From a virus, in IMG/VR virus record IMGVR_UViG_3300020469_000002, positions 1-64,000 of that record: a stretch of 64,000 nt of DNA; one strand, given 5' to 3'. How positions within the stretch are numbered: position 1 is the first letter of the stretch; each line of letters begins with the position of its first letter. Below the pieces are notes generated by a model. It did no database searches. It saw only the letters and a list, made by a program, of their open reading frames with translations, and had not been told where the DNA came from. A program made the position numbers and the translations under genes. This document shows, one piece after another, positions 31,901 through 41,411 of the stretch.

Positions 31901-33662
31901 AGAGAAGGAAGAAGCACTCGCGAAGATTCCTGAAGAGTTTGGAGAAGAAAGACTCGCGGTATCGCAATTCTACGACCAGCAGATGCTCGCGCTGAAGGCA
32001 CAACAGAAAGAGGAGATGGAAGAACCGCCAGAACCGACAAAGTTTGAAGCGGCGATGAAGAAGATTGGGGAGGTCGGCAAGAAGACCTTCAAGGGCATCG
32101 CCAAGTCGGTCGAAGTGATGAAAAAAGCCGTGGACAGCGCCATGGCAGGATTCGGCAAGCTCAGAGGTGGCTTCGAAACACTAACGGGCATGAACGTCGA
32201 TCTCATGGGTGCTGTCACTGATGTGAACAGTTCAATGGAGAAGCGTCAGGAGCTTTCGGCACAGTTGGCCGCAGGAGAGATCTCGCAGGAGGACTACAAC
32301 GCGCAGATGGCTGATCTTCCGTCTTCTGCCAGCGAGGCAGCGACATCGTATGTCACTGAAATGGTCGAAGGCGCGGCTCAGATGGTCGAAACGCTTGTCG
32401 AGGTTGTCCCTGTAGTTGTGGACGCGTTCGTCGAAGCCTTGCCGGGTCTGGTGCAGAAGGTTGTCAACGCTGTACCCGTCCTCTTCGACGCGCTGATCAC
32501 CGCACTTCCCGTAATCATGGAAGCAGTGGGTAATGCTGTTCCGCATCTGATCAACACGTTCGCAGAAAAGCTCCCGCTGCTGATCCAAGCCTTCGTTGAC
32601 TCACTGCCAGATCTCGTCTCGAAGATCGCCGCTGCTCTACCGACACTGATCACCGCGCTCGCAGACGGTATCGGTCAGCTTGTCTCGATGCTTCCGCAGT
32701 TCATCGACGCGTTCCTGTCCGAGCTTCCAAGAATCATCACCGCTCTGTTCGACGCGCTGGACACGATCATTCTTGCGATAGTCGCTGCTTTGCCAGGAAT
32801 CTTGGACGCAATCATTTCGAATCTGCCCGAGATCATCGCTTCGATCATCAACGGTCTGATGGGATTCGTCACCATGGTTATTGGTGCAATCCCGCGAATC
32901 ATCAAGGCGGTGCTGTTCGCGATTCCAAAACTTATCGGTGCGATTCTCAATTCTGTTCCGCTGATCATACGAGGGTTCATTACGCTTCTTCCAGAACTGG
33001 TCACGAATCTCGTTCGGATTTTTCCTCGAATCGCAAGTGGTTTGATCGCTTTGATTCCAGGGATCGTGATCGCAGTGATCAACGCAATCCCCGAGATTGT
33101 GATGGCTCTGGTGACAGAGCTTATTCCAGCACTTTTGGAAGCGATTCCGAAGCTCGTTGTTCGCTTTCTCAAAATGCTTCTCAGATTCTTTCAGGACGTG
33201 TTCACTGAGATCGCAGGGTTCATCAAGCACCCAGCAAGTCCAAAGAAGCGACCGAAAACGAGAACATTCGGAGATACACCGGGAGCACTCGCGGTTGGGG
33301 CACGAGGTTTGAGAGCAGATTTCAGTCCCGGCGACTTCGTTGCAGCAGCACGAAACCCGATGAACCTTCTCGCGCAGGCTGTGTCAGCGGTGGGCTCTAC
33401 ACAGTATGTCCCTGGAAGACTTGCTCTTCCTCAAACGTCTGGTGGTCTCGACGAAGAGGCTTTGCAGCGAGTCGTGGGTGCCGCTCGCACCACTGAGCCT
33501 TTGCGAGTCACAGTGACAGCAGAGGGCCGAACGCTTGACGATGTTCTGCACGTCGCGTCTAAGCGCGGGACAGCCCCTCGCCTTTCGCGTATGGTCAAGC
33601 GAGCAACGCAAGCGGGCGCACATGTAGGATTCGATCGCGGGCGATACAGTCCCGCAAGCTGA
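28935..33662 (+). CDS. Tail tape measure protein
   Basis: A 1575-aa protein; ATG 28935 (MADSTIAKLFVELGFKDKDF) is chosen over an upstream GTG because of the GGAGACGG site. The N-terminal domain (VGAKFEQEITTVAAVSGATAADLERLTNTARDFGSTTTYSATQAATAMQSLARAGM) is the conserved phage tail-tape motif. Membrane-like segments lie near 410-520, long coiled coils at about 540-1040, and a run of about twenty 11-residue hydrophobic repeats, each opening with L/V/I-P, at about 1169-1415. The tape sets tail length; at about 0.15 nm per residue of helix it would predict a tail near 0.2 micrometre. The hydrophobic repeats may help cross the host membrane. Confidence 0.93.
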   Translation: MADSTIAKLFVELGFKDKDFKRGLKSTKSGLKNMEKVGQQISGIFGGIVVRAFKAATASITALGAASAVVGAKFEQEITTVAAVSGATAADLERLTNTARDFGSTTTYSATQAATAMQSLARAGMETNEIITATGPALNLAGASGESMSLATESLAATMAQFSLDASEAGRVSDVFAEALRSSLFNLGSLREAMKYAGTVGAGFNMTLEETVAAVAQFRDLGLEGSMAGTQLRMAMSSAARGTERSKEALKKLGLVQAQINPTMNTFSEILKTVGDAGIQADDAIAIFGSRAGSNMALLAKQFAAGGEKYNELLSKLETSTGTAQQMFEEMTDTVRGQFTIARSAMEELLISLFDSYKGPLKDALSAVAEVIQDIATEFKRSSDQIAGTAESVFGSFARDIRANSEEIAKQFVSIIEFVTTLIGMFASLRPIAKELFLIMTAVFAVGQIIVFMAVLGQAVLGFHLLKAAIISTAATLTATTGGLYALVVAVGILITTVGVLTVKYSSAGAAAERLSKAQAEIDKQRAKEDALAMEGAQNAQTITAELMRQKELELKSQNTLTESYSRQLKMLQKLSAEQLRQKELSGEVVRVNQDGQEVFKTTAMLVEEASNASLGSADAAEQLSGAIRNLQQSFADNSAELEAGHAEIDKYEEVLEATGGSVKLAGVELKSFGGSVEKATKQMAFLGEKNQVLTKTFEGLEKNIKETQHSLARGEVSKALFVEGENAEEAAKKLKEYQKALDAARKARKDLVDQMSEDFTATFETETQARRRALDEQVALIEETFAKEIALVSKNKALVETLERLKQDTILQARIVAGHEQRDETQSQVDQLLDIRRHEGLSESMMRAKNRQSQLEEMKAAFVIEAGLHQEGSAERQAVLVREQEALSVLRNQFRAEDLRIASATAKETAEVVAGIEKQVTLENGHELTRINMELADAKKSISKGSADELARVDEIYADRAKKVGQRIKEDAKAITDSRYAEQLALTREKEEALAKIPEEFGEERLAVSQFYDQQMLALKAQQKEEMEEPPEPTKFEAAMKKIGEVGKKTFKGIAKSVEVMKKAVDSAMAGFGKLRGGFETLTGMNVDLMGAVTDVNSSMEKRQELSAQLAAGEISQEDYNAQMADLPSSASEAATSYVTEMVEGAAQMVETLVEVVPVVVDAFVEALPGLVQKVVNAVPVLFDALITALPVIMEAVGNAVPHLINTFAEKLPLLIQAFVDSLPDLVSKIAAALPTLITALADGIGQLVSMLPQFIDAFLSELPRIITALFDALDTIILAIVAALPGILDAIISNLPEIIASIINGLMGFVTMVIGAIPRIIKAVLFAIPKLIGAILNSVPLIIRGFITLLPELVTNLVRIFPRIASGLIALIPGIVIAVINAIPEIVMALVTELIPALLEAIPKLVVRFLKMLLRFFQDVFTEIAGFIKHPASPKKRPKTRTFGDTPGALAVGARGLRADFSPGDFVAAARNPMNLLAQAVSAVGSTQYVPGRLALPQTSGGLDEEALQRVVGAARTTEPLRVTVTAEGRTLDDVLHVASKRGTAPRLSRMVKRATQAGAHVGFDRGRYSPAS

Positions 33663-33671
33663 GAGGAAACA

Positions 33672-36600
33672 ATGGCACTGCGATTCTGCGACGGTTTCGA
33701 GACCGGCATCGCGATCACTCTGTACAACGCAGATCTCGACGCAAACGGATGGCAGTTCAACTACGGACCTGCTGGTCCGCCAGATGCAGCGAGCACAAGC
33801 TCTCTGCGATGGACTCACACGTCAGGCTATGGCGGGGGCTCATACGCGCTTGCTCTCCCGTACAACGCTCGCGCACGAACGATGGCTATGCCAGCCCGCG
33901 GGGTGTTCACTCTGGAGTCTTTCGTCATCGCCTTCTGCTTTGCGATGGACGCTGACGCAGCGGGAATCACTGACAATCAAGATCTGGTTCGGGCACTCGA
34001 CACAAGCGGCACAGAGTACATCCGCGTGCGAACGAACGGGTCTTCTGACCCTGTTGCTCTGGACATCGAGGTCTATGACGGAGCTTCCTGGCAGAACGTC
34101 GGGTCTTCAACCGCTCAGTTTGAGGTCGGGAAGAAATACTGGCTCGCTCTCGAAGTTCAACGCGCAGCACTCGCACCGTTCATCGCAACAGCCAAGCTCT
34201 ACGTCGGGACTGAGACCACTGATCCTGTTGAAACAATCACTGGGACACCGCAGAACTTGAACAGCGCGCGAGAGCTTGGGTTCGTGCAGTGGAGAGGAAT
34301 CGTAAGCACGACGGGAGGGGGCAACGGAGACACCATCATCGACTCGACGTTCGTTTGGGACGACCCGACTGCCGATGCGACAAACGCTACTCAGCGACGA
34401 TGGTGGATCGATGGCTTCGAGGCTGAAGCAACGCAGGCGACTGACGGTCCCGGCACATGGTCTGCGCAAGGGGGCGCAGCAAGCATTGACGCGGCTGTGA
34501 GGACAAAGACTGGATCTGAGTGGGCTCAGATTCAAAGTGGCGCACCACACGGCGCGCAGATCAACACCCAAGCACTTCAGATCGCGAATGTTTCGACTGG
34601 ACTCGCCACGATTCTTGGGACAGTTCTTTGTGTTTCTGGCAAGGGGATCGTGTCTCAGTGTTCTGGGCAAACGCTGAAGCCGCTTGCTTGGCGTGGCGGT
34701 GCATACGAGCCGGTTGGGCCGACAGTGAGCGATGGATCAACCAACTCTCGATACATCACTGCCTTGTACGAGCTTGATCCGACAAGTACCGTCTGGACCA
34801 GATCTACATTCGATGATGCAAGCGGGATTTTGTATGCGAGCACATCTACCTCTGTGACCGCTCGATTCGAGCGATTCATCATCGAGCTTGCATGGAACGA
34901 TTTCAACGCGCCGGGCGGTCGCGTTCGTCCCACCTTTCCCGAGCCCAAGACGTTCCTGCTTCCGCATGATCGCAAGATGGTTCGCTCGAACACTTCGCTC
35001 AATCATGAAGATGGGGTGACCACGCCATCGCAGCTTGGCCCGTACATCGGCACGACTTTTCCCGCTTCGACAAACAGCGGCAACGTCATGCCTTTCCACA
35101 ACGCAGACTCTTGGGAAACGGGCGCGACAACCAAACATCCCGTCCCTACGGGATTCACGTATCGACTACAGGTCGCTGGCGGCGTGCTGTCTGCTGCTGA
35201 GTTTGCATGGAAGTTCTTGGAAGACGACGAGGCGCAGTACCGAGGCGAGATCGACATTCGGCATGAGTGTGATCACCACAATCCATGGTCAAACGACAAG
35301 CAGGCACACGCTCTGATCGCGGTCTACTCCAAGGCGTTCAATCGTCTGATCTGCGGTCGATACGAGGGCTTCGCATCGATCAACTATTGGTGGGAACTGA
35401 AGTACAAGTCCATCTCTAAGTCAGATCGCAGATCATGGGATGGCTCATTCTTCTACCCGAGTGCTGCTGGACTCGCGGCGTTTGGGTATGCGCCCGAACG
35501 TCTACCCGACACAGCGAACTGCTCGTGGGCGATCGCTTGGGAGACTCCAGATGGTGCTCTTCGAGTCGGGTACGTGTACAAAGCGTCGTTTTCATCTACA
35601 GCAGATTTGGACATTTGGGGGAGCGTAGATGGAGGCGAAACGTGGCAGATTCTCCGCGAGCGCGTTCTGTCTGAGACTTTCGGAAGAAATGTCCTTCCCA
35701 GCTACGTCACATGCGACACGAGTGGTGACTGGGTTCGCATCATGATCTTCGACACAGCATCCACTCCAAATGCTGGTCTCTGTACGATCGCGAGTAGTGA
35801 TCGAGGCGCATCGTGGAAGATCGTCAACGCATCAGCGGACGGTTTCGACGTGTTCCCGGGCAACTACATCAACTCGGTCCTTGGCGGTGCGAGCAGAGCA
35901 ACGAGCGACATCGTTGGGGTTGACAGTGTGGATGGGGCGTTCATTCGCGCGCGGTCGTACTGGGACGGCGTGAACCCTCTGACGAAGGAGCTTTACATTG
36001 ACTACGCAGCAGGAACAGATGATTTCGTGAACATCTGGGGGAGTCTCGTCACTCACCAGTGGGATTCTCGAAACCTTCAACGAGTACACGCGTTTCGCAC
36101 ATCGAACCATCTTGCGCTTCTCTTCGAGTACACAGACGGAACACGAGACGATTTCAAGCTCACCGGCTTGCTGATTCCACGAGACAAGGTTCTCAGTGGG
36201 CTTTGGACAGACGCTACAGATCAGCCGATCACAGATGAATGGACGATGTTTTCGTACCAGTTCAATCGCGGCGCGATGGGTCTGGACGACAACGTGTACA
36301 CAGCACCAATGCGGAATCGCATGGTTTGGGCGGGTGATTCCATCGCTCACGTTGCTGGTCTGTACTCGCAAGGCAGAAGCGCGGGCAGTCTCGCAGAAGA
36401 CTTTACATACGTCTCCTACTTGGGCGGCTGGGATCGACGAGCACTGCACATCTCAGAACCAGATGACATTGGAATCAGGGGCGGGTTCTTCGAAAAGAAG
36501 TTTTCGAGTCAGTTCGGGAACATTCAAGACTACAACACGCCATCATGGCTTGAAGCGTCAGCCGGAACACCCATTCTGACCTGGGACCCATTCGCTCTTC

Positions 36601-38327
36601 ATCTACGCACACCCGTGTCTTCGAGCATTTATTGGATCTCGTCTACTCTCACAACGGCGGTCACTGAGCACTTGGCAGACGAGAGCATCATTGTCTGGAC
36701 AATGAACTCGGGAGTCACGACCGCACTGACGGCTCCGACAAGCTCTGCCGACTACGACAAGCCGAAGCTGGGGATGTACACGACAGCAACAGCAAGCGCA
36801 GGAACAACGGTCCACATTGGTGTTCACTACACGACGACCGGAATCCACATCTACGATCAGTTTGCTGGGACAACGATCTACACTGACTCCACTACTGACT
36901 TCGAGCAAGAGCGAGAGTATCGTTTATCGCTTGCTTTTGGTCAGCGTATTGGACTTGGCGGTGTGAACTACTATGCGGAGTTTGCTCACAAAGCGAGAGG
37001 CGTTGATGAAGCATGGGTCGCATCTGGTCTTCTGACGCTCACGAATGGACACATCGCAGGTCACATTTCGGAGGTCATTCACTGGGGGCACATCCAAGCA
37101 CCTACCGGAACAACGACGTTCAGCAACTGGAGCGACGTTGCGTTTCAGCGTGACTGGCTCTCGAATCGACCTGGGTTCGTGAACCCGAGAGACTTGCGAG
37201 GGGCACAGCTTTCTCCATTCGCTCGACACTCCGCACAAGGGATTCATGTCGCATGGGGAGGCGGTGGCGGGTTCGTTGGCGACTACTGGTCTTCGAGAGT
37301 GAAGTATGAGTATGGGGTCGATCAGCTTGCTTCACCATCACCGAGCATGTTTTGGCAGACTGACGGCGCAGTCACCACGTCCATCATCTTTGACGCGTCT
37401 ACGAATGACCCGTCTTCTGCGACTCACGCTTCTGCGTTTCTTCACAATGCGACTGCAATCGTTGGATCAAACTTCCGAAAGTGTGTCGTCGAGTACGCGG
37501 CCACGACCAGCTTCGCGTCTCCGGTGTCTGCTCTACTGACGCTCGATGCGGCGGTTTTCACCTTGCGCGTGACCTCTGCATCAACAAACAGCGTGACGGT
37601 TGACAGAGCTACTGCCGCTGGAGATCTGCTTCGATCCAATATCTGTGCGGGCTGGTATGCCGAGATCTCGTACCCAACAGCAGGCGCGACTCTCGACGGT
37701 GAGGTTCTGAAGATTCACTCTACGTGGGATGACAAGATCACATTCGAGCAACCGCACGAATCGCTGAATCTTCTCGCAGGAGCAACACTGACGTTCTTCC
37801 CGTCAACGATGCTTCTTCCGTTTGAGAATATCGACTCGTCGTATGCTTCTGGAGTCGAGGCTCGATTCATGCGGCTGAAGCTCGACCCCAGCGTTGCGAA
37901 GCCGAGAAGCGGAGACGCAGGCTTTCGAGTCGGTCGAGTAGTCGCTGGCATGACGCTGCCAATCGACGTTCCGCTTGATTGGAAGTACAGAGACGAGCAA
38001 GAGTCGAACGTCGATCTTTTCACTGCTGATAGCGGGACTCGCAGTGCGTACCGACAGGGCAAAGAGCGCAGAGTGATTCGCGCAGACAGCATCGGAGACG
38101 TTGATCGATGGAGAGAATCGTTCCGCGGTACTATTCGAAAAGTCGCTGAGTACGAAGCGAACCCGATGGTGCTCGTGATGGACTCACTCAGCCCGAATGA
38201 CTCAATGCTGTATTCTCGTCTGGTCAGCAGCACTGAGCTTGAAAACGACGGCTGGCGGTACGATGGCGACAACACTCGCTGGTACTCGGTGGGTGATGTG
38301 TCTGCCATCTGGGAAGAGGAAGTCTGA
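33672..38327 (+). CDS. Large tail protein with sialidase-type Asp-box repeats
   Basis: A 1551-aa protein, GAGAGGAAAC before ATG 33672. The N-terminal part (FCDGFETG, LESFVIAFCFAMDADA, YWLALEVQ, TAKLYVGTE) reads as a concanavalin/LamG-like jelly roll. A similar unit starts near 245 (WWIDGFEAEATQATDGPGTWSAQGG). Asp-box motifs (SVDGGETW at 651-658; SSDRGASW near 710) point to a beta-propeller of sialidase type that could bind or cut glycans. Another jelly roll lies near 930-1180. The last 150 residues look like a tail-tip connector. Directly after the tape measure it is probably the tail-tip or receptor-recognition protein; the enzymatic role is not shown. Confidence 0.7.
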   Translation: MALRFCDGFETGIAITLYNADLDANGWQFNYGPAGPPDAASTSSLRWTHTSGYGGGSYALALPYNARARTMAMPARGVFTLESFVIAFCFAMDADAAGITDNQDLVRALDTSGTEYIRVRTNGSSDPVALDIEVYDGASWQNVGSSTAQFEVGKKYWLALEVQRAALAPFIATAKLYVGTETTDPVETITGTPQNLNSARELGFVQWRGIVSTTGGGNGDTIIDSTFVWDDPTADATNATQRRWWIDGFEAEATQATDGPGTWSAQGGAASIDAAVRTKTGSEWAQIQSGAPHGAQINTQALQIANVSTGLATILGTVLCVSGKGIVSQCSGQTLKPLAWRGGAYEPVGPTVSDGSTNSRYITALYELDPTSTVWTRSTFDDASGILYASTSTSVTARFERFIIELAWNDFNAPGGRVRPTFPEPKTFLLPHDRKMVRSNTSLNHEDGVTTPSQLGPYIGTTFPASTNSGNVMPFHNADSWETGATTKHPVPTGFTYRLQVAGGVLSAAEFAWKFLEDDEAQYRGEIDIRHECDHHNPWSNDKQAHALIAVYSKAFNRLICGRYEGFASINYWWELKYKSISKSDRRSWDGSFFYPSAAGLAAFGYAPERLPDTANCSWAIAWETPDGALRVGYVYKASFSSTADLDIWGSVDGGETWQILRERVLSETFGRNVLPSYVTCDTSGDWVRIMIFDTASTPNAGLCTIASSDRGASWKIVNASADGFDVFPGNYINSVLGGASRATSDIVGVDSVDGAFIRARSYWDGVNPLTKELYIDYAAGTDDFVNIWGSLVTHQWDSRNLQRVHAFRTSNHLALLFEYTDGTRDDFKLTGLLIPRDKVLSGLWTDATDQPITDEWTMFSYQFNRGAMGLDDNVYTAPMRNRMVWAGDSIAHVAGLYSQGRSAGSLAEDFTYVSYLGGWDRRALHISEPDDIGIRGGFFEKKFSSQFGNIQDYNTPSWLEASAGTPILTWDPFALHLRTPVSSSIYWISSTLTTAVTEHLADESIIVWTMNSGVTTALTAPTSSADYDKPKLGMYTTATASAGTTVHIGVHYTTTGIHIYDQFAGTTIYTDSTTDFEQEREYRLSLAFGQRIGLGGVNYYAEFAHKARGVDEAWVASGLLTLTNGHIAGHISEVIHWGHIQAPTGTTTFSNWSDVAFQRDWLSNRPGFVNPRDLRGAQLSPFARHSAQGIHVAWGGGGGFVGDYWSSRVKYEYGVDQLASPSPSMFWQTDGAVTTSIIFDASTNDPSSATHASAFLHNATAIVGSNFRKCVVEYAATTSFASPVSALLTLDAAVFTLRVTSASTNSVTVDRATAAGDLLRSNICAGWYAEISYPTAGATLDGEVLKIHSTWDDKITFEQPHESLNLLAGATLTFFPSTMLLPFENIDSSYASGVEARFMRLKLDPSVAKPRSGDAGFRVGRVVAGMTLPIDVPLDWKYRDEQESNVDLFTADSGTRSAYRQGKERRVIRADSIGDVDRWRESFRGTIRKVAEYEANPMVLVMDSLSPNDSMLYSRLVSSTELENDGWRYDGDNTRWYSVGDVSAIWEEEV

Positions 38328-40021
38328 TGGCGTCGAGTGAAGCCGAGGTCACTTCTGCACACCCTGCCTACACTCGATGGAGGATGAACAGGTCTGCGAT
38401 AGCCGGTGAGCTTAATGAGTATTGGATCAACATTCTCGAAGAGGATTTGAGTCTGCGAGATGTCGTATTTTGTGTGGAGCTGGTCTTTGGGAAAGATAAG
38501 ATCGTGCGAATCGCAAACAAGTCATGCAGTGTTGTGAGCGGGAGAACAGGGGAGGTTGTCTCGTATCTACCCGTGCTTCAGGACACTCCTGACTTCGTGC
38601 AAGCGTACAGCTTTGGCGATGCAACCAGCGAGGCAAGATCGCTCACATTCAAGCTGCCCAGTTCTCTCGTGAATGTTCGAGAGCTTATTCGTGATGGGCG
38701 AACGCTCGCAGGAGTCGCGGAGATCACTCTTCAGGTTGATGGTGGAGACTACGATCAAAGATGCGTTCTGATGCGGGGCGACATGGCAGACGGGGTTTCG
38801 TTTGCATCCATCGACGAGTTGATCGAGCTTACTGTCCAAGATCCAAAAACTACCGTTGATGTCTACGCTCCCCCATTCGTGATCGACTCCGACACCTTCA
38901 GCACGAACGAAGCGGAAACAACGATCGGTCAGAGGTACGCCGTTGTTCTTCCGAAGTACAGTGGAATCCCTGCACCATTCATTTCGACCTCTGTTTTTCA
39001 GGCAAAGGTTTTGGTTGGGTATGGGCGATTGACTGACATCGCGAATCGAGTGATCATCGACGGAGACTCGTTTTCGAGAACGCACGCCACATACGGGTAC
39101 ACCTTCGCATACGAGCTGGACAATGACGGGAACAGCGTGACCACAGTTACTTTCGGCACTACGGCAAGTGGAACATTCGAGTTCAGTGAGCAGATTTACT
39201 TTTCCGCTTCGTCGAGCTTCGAGAGTGCTTCTCCCATCGATCAGGTTCACGAGATCGCAAACCGATTCACCGCTCTCGGTTTGATCGGACTGTCCCCAGA
39301 GCTTTTCGCGGCTGCACAGGCGAAGATGGGCGGGATGAAGTCTCGCATGTTGCTCAATGCGGGAGGAGCAGCGACGGCAACGGCCATCTCGTATATTGAG
39401 GGCGAGTTCTTGGCTTCGTTCCCGATGGTCTCGATGCTGTTTCACGGGAGCGGCTACGGGCCAATCGTTGTAGACAGGCGAAGCGATATTTCCGTAATGA
39501 GGCTTGATGCAGACCAGTGGCCGATTCTGGACAGAGCTTCATACGTGACTGAGACACCGAAGGACGACTGCTCCAACGAGTTCGTTCTTTCGTATGCTTA
39601 CGACCCTGTTGAGGACGTGTACACAAAGATCGTGACCCGAGGCGTTTCGGATTCTTTGCTCTGCTCAATCTCGCAGCAGCAAATCGGGCATCGACCCCAT
39701 GAAGTGATCGAGTCCAGATACATTCACGACGAGAACACCGCTCGTGCAGTTGTAGACTGGATGGTTGATCATCTGACGCTGCCCTCATACCTCGTAGAGT
39801 ACGCGGTAGACGCTTCTCTCGTCATGCGAGTCAAGCCGGGAGACAACATCCGACTCACAGATCCCGAGTTCGGCTGGAGTGAGATCGCTGCTACGATTGA
39901 GTCCATCGTCTACAAACGAAGTCACAGCGTTCTTCTTCTCCGTGTGTGGTGGAGATACTACACGCTCGGAACAGGCGCTCTGAACGCTCAGGGTGGCTTC
40001 GCAAGCGGAGGTCAGGGCTAA
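38327..40021 (+). CDS. Tail hub/baseplate protein (564 aa)
   Basis: The start overlaps the preceding stop (TGATG). The region 60-180 (VVSYLPVLQDTPDFVQAYSFGDATSEARSLTFKLPSSL ... EITLQVDGGDYDQRCVLMRGDM) describes local geometry typical of tail hub proteins; the end (MRVKPGDNIRLTDPEFGWSEIAATIESIVYKRSHSVLLLRVWW) resembles the closing beta domain of hub and distal-tail proteins that define 'orientation' strands. No enzymatic motif is seen. Position after the large tail protein supports a tail-tip hub. Confidence 0.62.
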   Translation: MASSEAEVTSAHPAYTRWRMNRSAIAGELNEYWINILEEDLSLRDVVFCVELVFGKDKIVRIANKSCSVVSGRTGEVVSYLPVLQDTPDFVQAYSFGDATSEARSLTFKLPSSLVNVRELIRDGRTLAGVAEITLQVDGGDYDQRCVLMRGDMADGVSFASIDELIELTVQDPKTTVDVYAPPFVIDSDTFSTNEAETTIGQRYAVVLPKYSGIPAPFISTSVFQAKVLVGYGRLTDIANRVIIDGDSFSRTHATYGYTFAYELDNDGNSVTTVTFGTTASGTFEFSEQIYFSASSSFESASPIDQVHEIANRFTALGLIGLSPELFAAAQAKMGGMKSRMLLNAGGAATATAISYIEGEFLASFPMVSMLFHGSGYGPIVVDRRSDISVMRLDADQWPILDRASYVTETPKDDCSNEFVLSYAYDPVEDVYTKIVTRGVSDSLLCSISQQQIGHRPHEVIESRYIHDENTARAVVDWMVDHLTLPSYLVEYAVDASLVMRVKPGDNIRLTDPEFGWSEIAATIESIVYKRSHSVLLLRVWWRYYTLGTGALNAQGGFASGGQG

Positions 40022-41130
40022 TGGCTGGCAACCTCAAACGTCTTCGACAGAACCTCGCAGACAACCCGCCGAAGCTGAGAGACACTCTCGCAGGCAACAC
40101 GACTGATTCCGCTCATGGCCAGGTTCTCGCCTGGGATACGAACACAGAAGCGTTTCACTTGGTGAACAACTCGGGTGGCGGCGGCGGTGGTGGAGCGCCA
40201 ACCGACGCCTTCTACTTCGTCGGCGCAGCGAGCGGAGGCTTGTCCAACGAAAGAGTGCTCACTGTTGGCTCTGGACTCGCATACGTCGATGGTGGTCCCG
40301 GCGCAGCTTTCACTCTCTCAGCGACGGGTGGTGGGGGAGGCGGTGCTCCGACAAACGCTCAGTACATGGTGCTTGCAGCCGACTCGACTCTTTCGCAAGA
40401 GCGCATTTTCACCGTGGGCACAGGTCTGACGTTCGTTGATGGTGGAGCAGGCGCAGCGTTTACGATCTCGACCACTGGTGCTGGGTATGCTCCAGACAAC
40501 GCTCAGTATTTTGTTCTGGCTGCCGACGCGACGCTCCAGTACGAGCGCGTTTTGACAATCGGAACTGGTCTGACGTTCACAGATGCCGGTGCAGGCGGTG
40601 CGTTCACGATCTCTACGACTGGCGATGGTCAAGCACCCAGTACCGCTCAGTACGTGGTTGTCTCTACAGACACCACTCTGACGAATGAAAGGGTCCTCAC
40701 GGTCGGCGCAGGGTTGTCGCTACAAGACGGCGGTGCTGGAGCAGCATTGACGATCGCTGCTCTTTCCGATGTCGAGATCGTTCCCGTTCTCTCCAGTGCA
40801 ACCGATGTCCGCAAGCGTGATTCGATCGTCGTCGCGTCTGCGTTCTCTCACGCGGCGAGTGAGTACATTGGAAGCACGACGATGGTGGGGATTCTGGCGA
40901 GTCAACAATCACACGTCACGAGAGCGCGACTCTTCGATGTCTCTACGCAGTCGTATATCGCTTCTGCGACGCTCACGACAGACAGCACTACCCCGACACG
41001 TCTAACGTCGAGCGCGCTCGCTCTGACGACTACAGCGACGATCTACGAGCTACATATCGACACTGTAAGCGCAGCACAGGATGACGATTCGTCGATCGTG
41101 TCCAGCGTGACTCTCGAAGTGGCTGACTGA
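40021..41130 (+). CDS. Repeat-containing tail fibre protein
   Basis: A 369-aa protein starting at ATG 40021. Four tandem units of 48-50 residues start at residues 59, 109, 157 and 205; each opens with AP--AQY and contains ER(V/I)LTVGTGL, VDGGAGAAFTIS. Units 1 and 2 are preceded by runs of Gly (GGGGGGG, GGGGGG), units 3 and 4 by short GAGY and GDGQ linkers. The last 125 residues form a non-repeated beta domain (SHVTRARLFDVSTQSYIAS). Such beta-repeat shafts with a terminal domain fit a tail fibre that contacts the host. Confidence 0.72.
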   Translation: MAGNLKRLRQNLADNPPKLRDTLAGNTTDSAHGQVLAWDTNTEAFHLVNNSGGGGGGGAPTDAFYFVGAASGGLSNERVLTVGSGLAYVDGGPGAAFTLSATGGGGGGAPTNAQYMVLAADSTLSQERIFTVGTGLTFVDGGAGAAFTISTTGAGYAPDNAQYFVLAADATLQYERVLTIGTGLTFTDAGAGGAFTISTTGDGQAPSTAQYVVVSTDTTLTNERVLTVGAGLSLQDGGAGAALTIAALSDVEIVPVLSSATDVRKRDSIVVASAFSHAASEYIGSTTMVGILASQQSHVTRARLFDVSTQSYIASATLTTDSTTPTRLTSSALALTTTATIYELHIDTVSAAQDDDSSIVSSVTLEVAD

Positions 41131-41402
41131 TGCCTTTCGAGTACACCAATCGCGCACGAAACACGGGCACGGGAGCGTTCGTTTACTGGGTCACACAGAC
41201 GAGTGCAGATCCTACAATGACTGCCTCTAACGCTCCAAACTCAGCCTCTCACACTCAGTCCGTTGTCGTCGCGAGAAGACAGGTTGACTCTCCTTCATCG
41301 ACACAAGATCCAAATCTTTGTATTTCCGTCTCGTCTCGACACATCCTTGTTGACGCAGTTCCGCCACTGCAAGTCACGAGCGCCCCAACGCGCGTTCAGT
41401 AG
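41130..41402 (+). CDS. Small tail-region protein (90 aa)
   Basis: The start shares a base with the previous stop. Composition is Ser/Thr/Ala-rich with short strands (GAFVYWVTQTSADPTMTASNAPNSASHTQSVVVARR) and no charge clusters, as in small virion proteins. Probably a minor tail or fibre-associated component. The family is not recognised. Confidence 0.5.
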   Translation: MPFEYTNRARNTGTGAFVYWVTQTSADPTMTASNAPNSASHTQSVVVARRQVDSPSSTQDPNLCISVSSRHILVDAVPPLQVTSAPTRVQ

Positions 41403-41411
41403 GAGACTTCT

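Noticed and set aside
32637-33230. Antisense 197-codon frame in the tape measure gene
   Set aside because: It is the complement of the 11-residue hydrophobic repeats; the sense protein has clear family features.
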